Assembly (NCBI GenBank): GCA_026397695.1 | Contig: JAPLUJ010000200.1 | Coordinates: 1 to 7,348, forward strand | Length of the DNA stretch: 7,348 nucleotides | Source of the DNA: Verrucomicrobiota bacterium | Lineage (GTDB): Bacteria; Verrucomicrobiota; Verrucomicrobiia; Verrucomicrobiales; Akkermansiaceae | Direction: 5' to 3' | Part shown: positions 5,941 through 7,348 of the stretch, piece by piece | Layout: the number at the start of each line of letters is the position of its first letter | Position numbering within the stretch: position 1 is the stretch's first letter | Translations under genes and position numbers: made by a program | Notes under the pieces: model-generated | Seen by the model: only the letters and a program-made list of their open reading frames with translations | Told to the model about the DNA's origin: nothing | The model's database searches: none

Positions 5941-7348
5941 TTACTTTTGACCGGAAAGCTGGAACAGATAATGGCCTGAGCCGACGTCGAAGGTTACGTA
6001 ATCCCCGGTTTCACCGCCACCGGTGATCCCCAACACTTTACCAACATGCGAACCATCCTTCCACACGGTATTTCCGCTCTCGGTAATGGTGACGTTTTTT
6101 AACTGTATCTTTGGAATACTCACCTTGCCCATACTGTTTGCAGGCAGGGTTACTTGCATATCGAGCGAGCCACCGGCTATCTTCCAATCGACTGCAATCA
6201 GTCCCCTGACGGTCTTCAGTGATGCTTTGGCGTATGTCAAATCACCGACTATGCATGGCTTGATCCTGATCTGTTTGAAGCCGGCCTCGCCCAGCCCGAT
6301 ACCGGCCAGGTCTTTATAGAAAAACTTCTCCGTACTGCCGAACATTTTCATATTGTGACTGACAGGATATGGCTTTTGACTGTCCACCTCGAAACTCTCC
6401 CACACCGTGGTGGCTCCTTTGGAAATTGTAAAACCCCAGCTTGGATAAGTGGTTTTAGTGGCAATTCGATACATGACATCAGCCCTGCCTGATTCTCCAA
6501 GAACCTGTTCCAGGGAAGAGGTGCCTAAAATGCCCGTTGAAAGATGCCCATCGTTTTTCAGCATGATGTCGTCAACCAGGTTTTTCAGCACGGCTGCCTG
6601 CTTTTCTTGTGGAACCAACCCGAGATGAAGCGACATCGCGTTTGCAGTCTGGCTGCCGGTAGCATACTGATGCGTATCCTGGTTGAGGAATTTCCCGTTG
6701 TAGGCCTTCCTGATATTGTCGGCAAGCGCGGCGTAACGATGATAATCCGCGGTCTTGCCGAGAATCCTGGCTGCCTGCGCAAGAATCCAGACATCAAAAT
6801 AATAAAATCCGGTTGAGGTGATCGCAACCGGCGTGCGCTGTGGTCGAAAATTACTATAACCTGCCGCACGATCCGGCTCCATATGGTCGCCGAGGCCTTT
6901 GGCAATAATATGATTATCCGCTTGAGCGCCCAGGAATTCCACCAATTTGGCGATTCCTTCATAATGGTCTGCCAATACCCGCTCGTCACCGTAATACTGA
7001 TACAAATACCAGGCGACAAGCGGGTAAGTGCTTTTCCAGCAGGGCCACATTTGATACATTTTCCGCCAGTGCAACGGGCTGACAACCGGAATATCTCCAT
7101 CGGGTTTCTGGGAATCCTTTATATCATCAAGCCATTTGGTCCAAAACAATACCGTGTTGTAATTATACAGGTAATCTTCCAACACAAAACCTGTATCACC
7201 CATCCAGGCAAGACGCTCGTTCCGCTCGGCTGCATCTTGTGGTATGCCTTGAAGGCTGCTCATGAAGGTCCAGCAGACATTGCTGTGAATCTGATTCAGC
7301 AAGGCATTGGAACACTCGAAACTGCCGCTAGTCTCGACCGCATTATAC
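5941..7348 (-). CDS. GH78-type alpha-L-rhamnosidase, partial (N-terminus off window)
   Basis: The minus-strand frame ending at the TAA at 5943-5941 is open to the right edge, giving 468 C-terminal residues. Codons beyond the TTG at 7302 continue the family pattern (SGSFECSNALLNQIHSNV), so that TTG is not a start. The six-hairpin (alpha/alpha)6 catalytic domain begins here. IPQDAAERNERLAWMGD (acidic residues encoded at 7195-7236) matches the GH78 D-x4-E-R-x-x-W-x-G-D motif that holds the general acid and sugar-binding acids. TTVWESFE (Glu codon 6399-6397) matches the motif with the proposed catalytic base. The C-terminal beta-sandwich follows (GFKQIRIKP, ASLKTVRGLIAVDWK, LPANSMGKVSIP). The family cuts terminal alpha-L-rhamnose from pectic rhamnogalacturonan, glycosides or ulvan-type polymers. 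The PQ-x-AAER variant replaces the usual DCPQR, keeping Asp. Signal peptide and N-terminal beta domains would lie off window. Base composition is markedly lower in GC than all neighbours. Confidence 0.9.
   Translation of the reverse strand, partial: YNAVETSGSFECSNALLNQIHSNVCWTFMSSLQGIPQDAAERNERLAWMGDTGFVLEDYLYNYNTVLFWTKWLDDIKDSQKPDGDIPVVSPLHWRKMYQMWPCWKSTYPLVAWYLYQYYGDERVLADHYEGIAKLVEFLGAQADNHIIAKGLGDHMEPDRAAGYSNFRPQRTPVAITSTGFYYFDVWILAQAARILGKTADYHRYAALADNIRKAYNGKFLNQDTHQYATGSQTANAMSLHLGLVPQEKQAAVLKNLVDDIMLKNDGHLSTGILGTSSLEQVLGESGRADVMYRIATKTTYPSWGFTISKGATTVWESFEVDSQKPYPVSHNMKMFGSTEKFFYKDLAGIGLGEAGFKQIRIKPCIVGDLTYAKASLKTVRGLIAVDWKIAGGSLDMQVTLPANSMGKVSIPKIQLKNVTITESGNTVWKDGSHVGKVLGITGGGETGDYVTFDVGSGHYLFQLSGQK

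Noticed and set aside
7300..7302. TTG at 7302 as the start of the GH78 gene
   Set aside because: Codons beyond it continue the GH78 pattern to the window edge without a stop, so the gene is truncated and does not start there.
7341..7348. TATAAT-like hexamer on the minus strand at the right edge
   Set aside because: It falls within the continuous GH78 coding frame (Tyr-Asn codons) and has no supporting -35 element in view.

Overview
The window looks like a chromosomal piece of a GC-rich, Gram-negative, polysaccharide-degrading bacterium. A Verrucomicrobiota relative is the best guess. This rests on exported glycoside hydrolases with extra carbohydrate-binding modules, Cys-containing export signals, a DUF1593/Sde182-type protein, and start sites that mostly lack a Shine-Dalgarno sequence. 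The assignment is inference; no rRNA or other phylogenetic marker is present.

Layout, left to right. (1) 1-1459, minus strand, cut by the left edge: N-terminal 486 residues of an exported GH127-type (DUF1680) beta-L-arabinofuranosidase-like protein, with a discoidin-like module and an Ig/PKD-like module before the catalytic domain. (2) 1460-1660: divergent intergenic region with a 13-bp near-palindrome and a weak promoter candidate. (3) 1661-2170, plus: small putative lipoprotein with a Lys-Pro-Ala repeat built from a 24-bp tandem repeat. (4) 2238-3152, plus: exported S11-family D-alanyl-D-alanine carboxypeptidase with SxxK, SxN and KTG motifs intact. (5) 3165-4346, plus: BioF-type 8-amino-7-oxononanoate synthase, 12 bases after the carboxypeptidase. 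(6) 4347-4424: convergent gap with three small inverted repeats and no clear terminator. (7) 4425-5897, minus: exported nucleoside-hydrolase-like DUF1593 protein with a Sde182-type C-terminal domain and five tandem ATG codons at its start. (8) 5941-7348, minus, cut by the right edge: C-terminal 468 residues of a GH78-type alpha-L-rhamnosidase, clearly lower in GC than the rest.

Two biological themes are present. The outer minus-strand genes point to breakdown of plant- or algal-type polysaccharides containing L-arabinofuranose and L-rhamnose, as in pectic rhamnogalacturonan. The GH78 and DUF1593 genes are probably co-transcribed, with 43 bases between them. The central plus-strand genes are housekeeping: an envelope lipoprotein, peptidoglycan trimming and biotin synthesis. 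The lower-GC rhamnosidase looks recently acquired or differently evolved. I found no CRISPR array, tRNA, rRNA, transposase or defence system, and nothing that I would call a wholly new system. The most interesting unexplained items are the repeat-bearing lipoprotein beside the carboxypeptidase, the composition break at the GH78 gene, the untypical modular GH127 protein and the poorly characterised DUF1593 protein.
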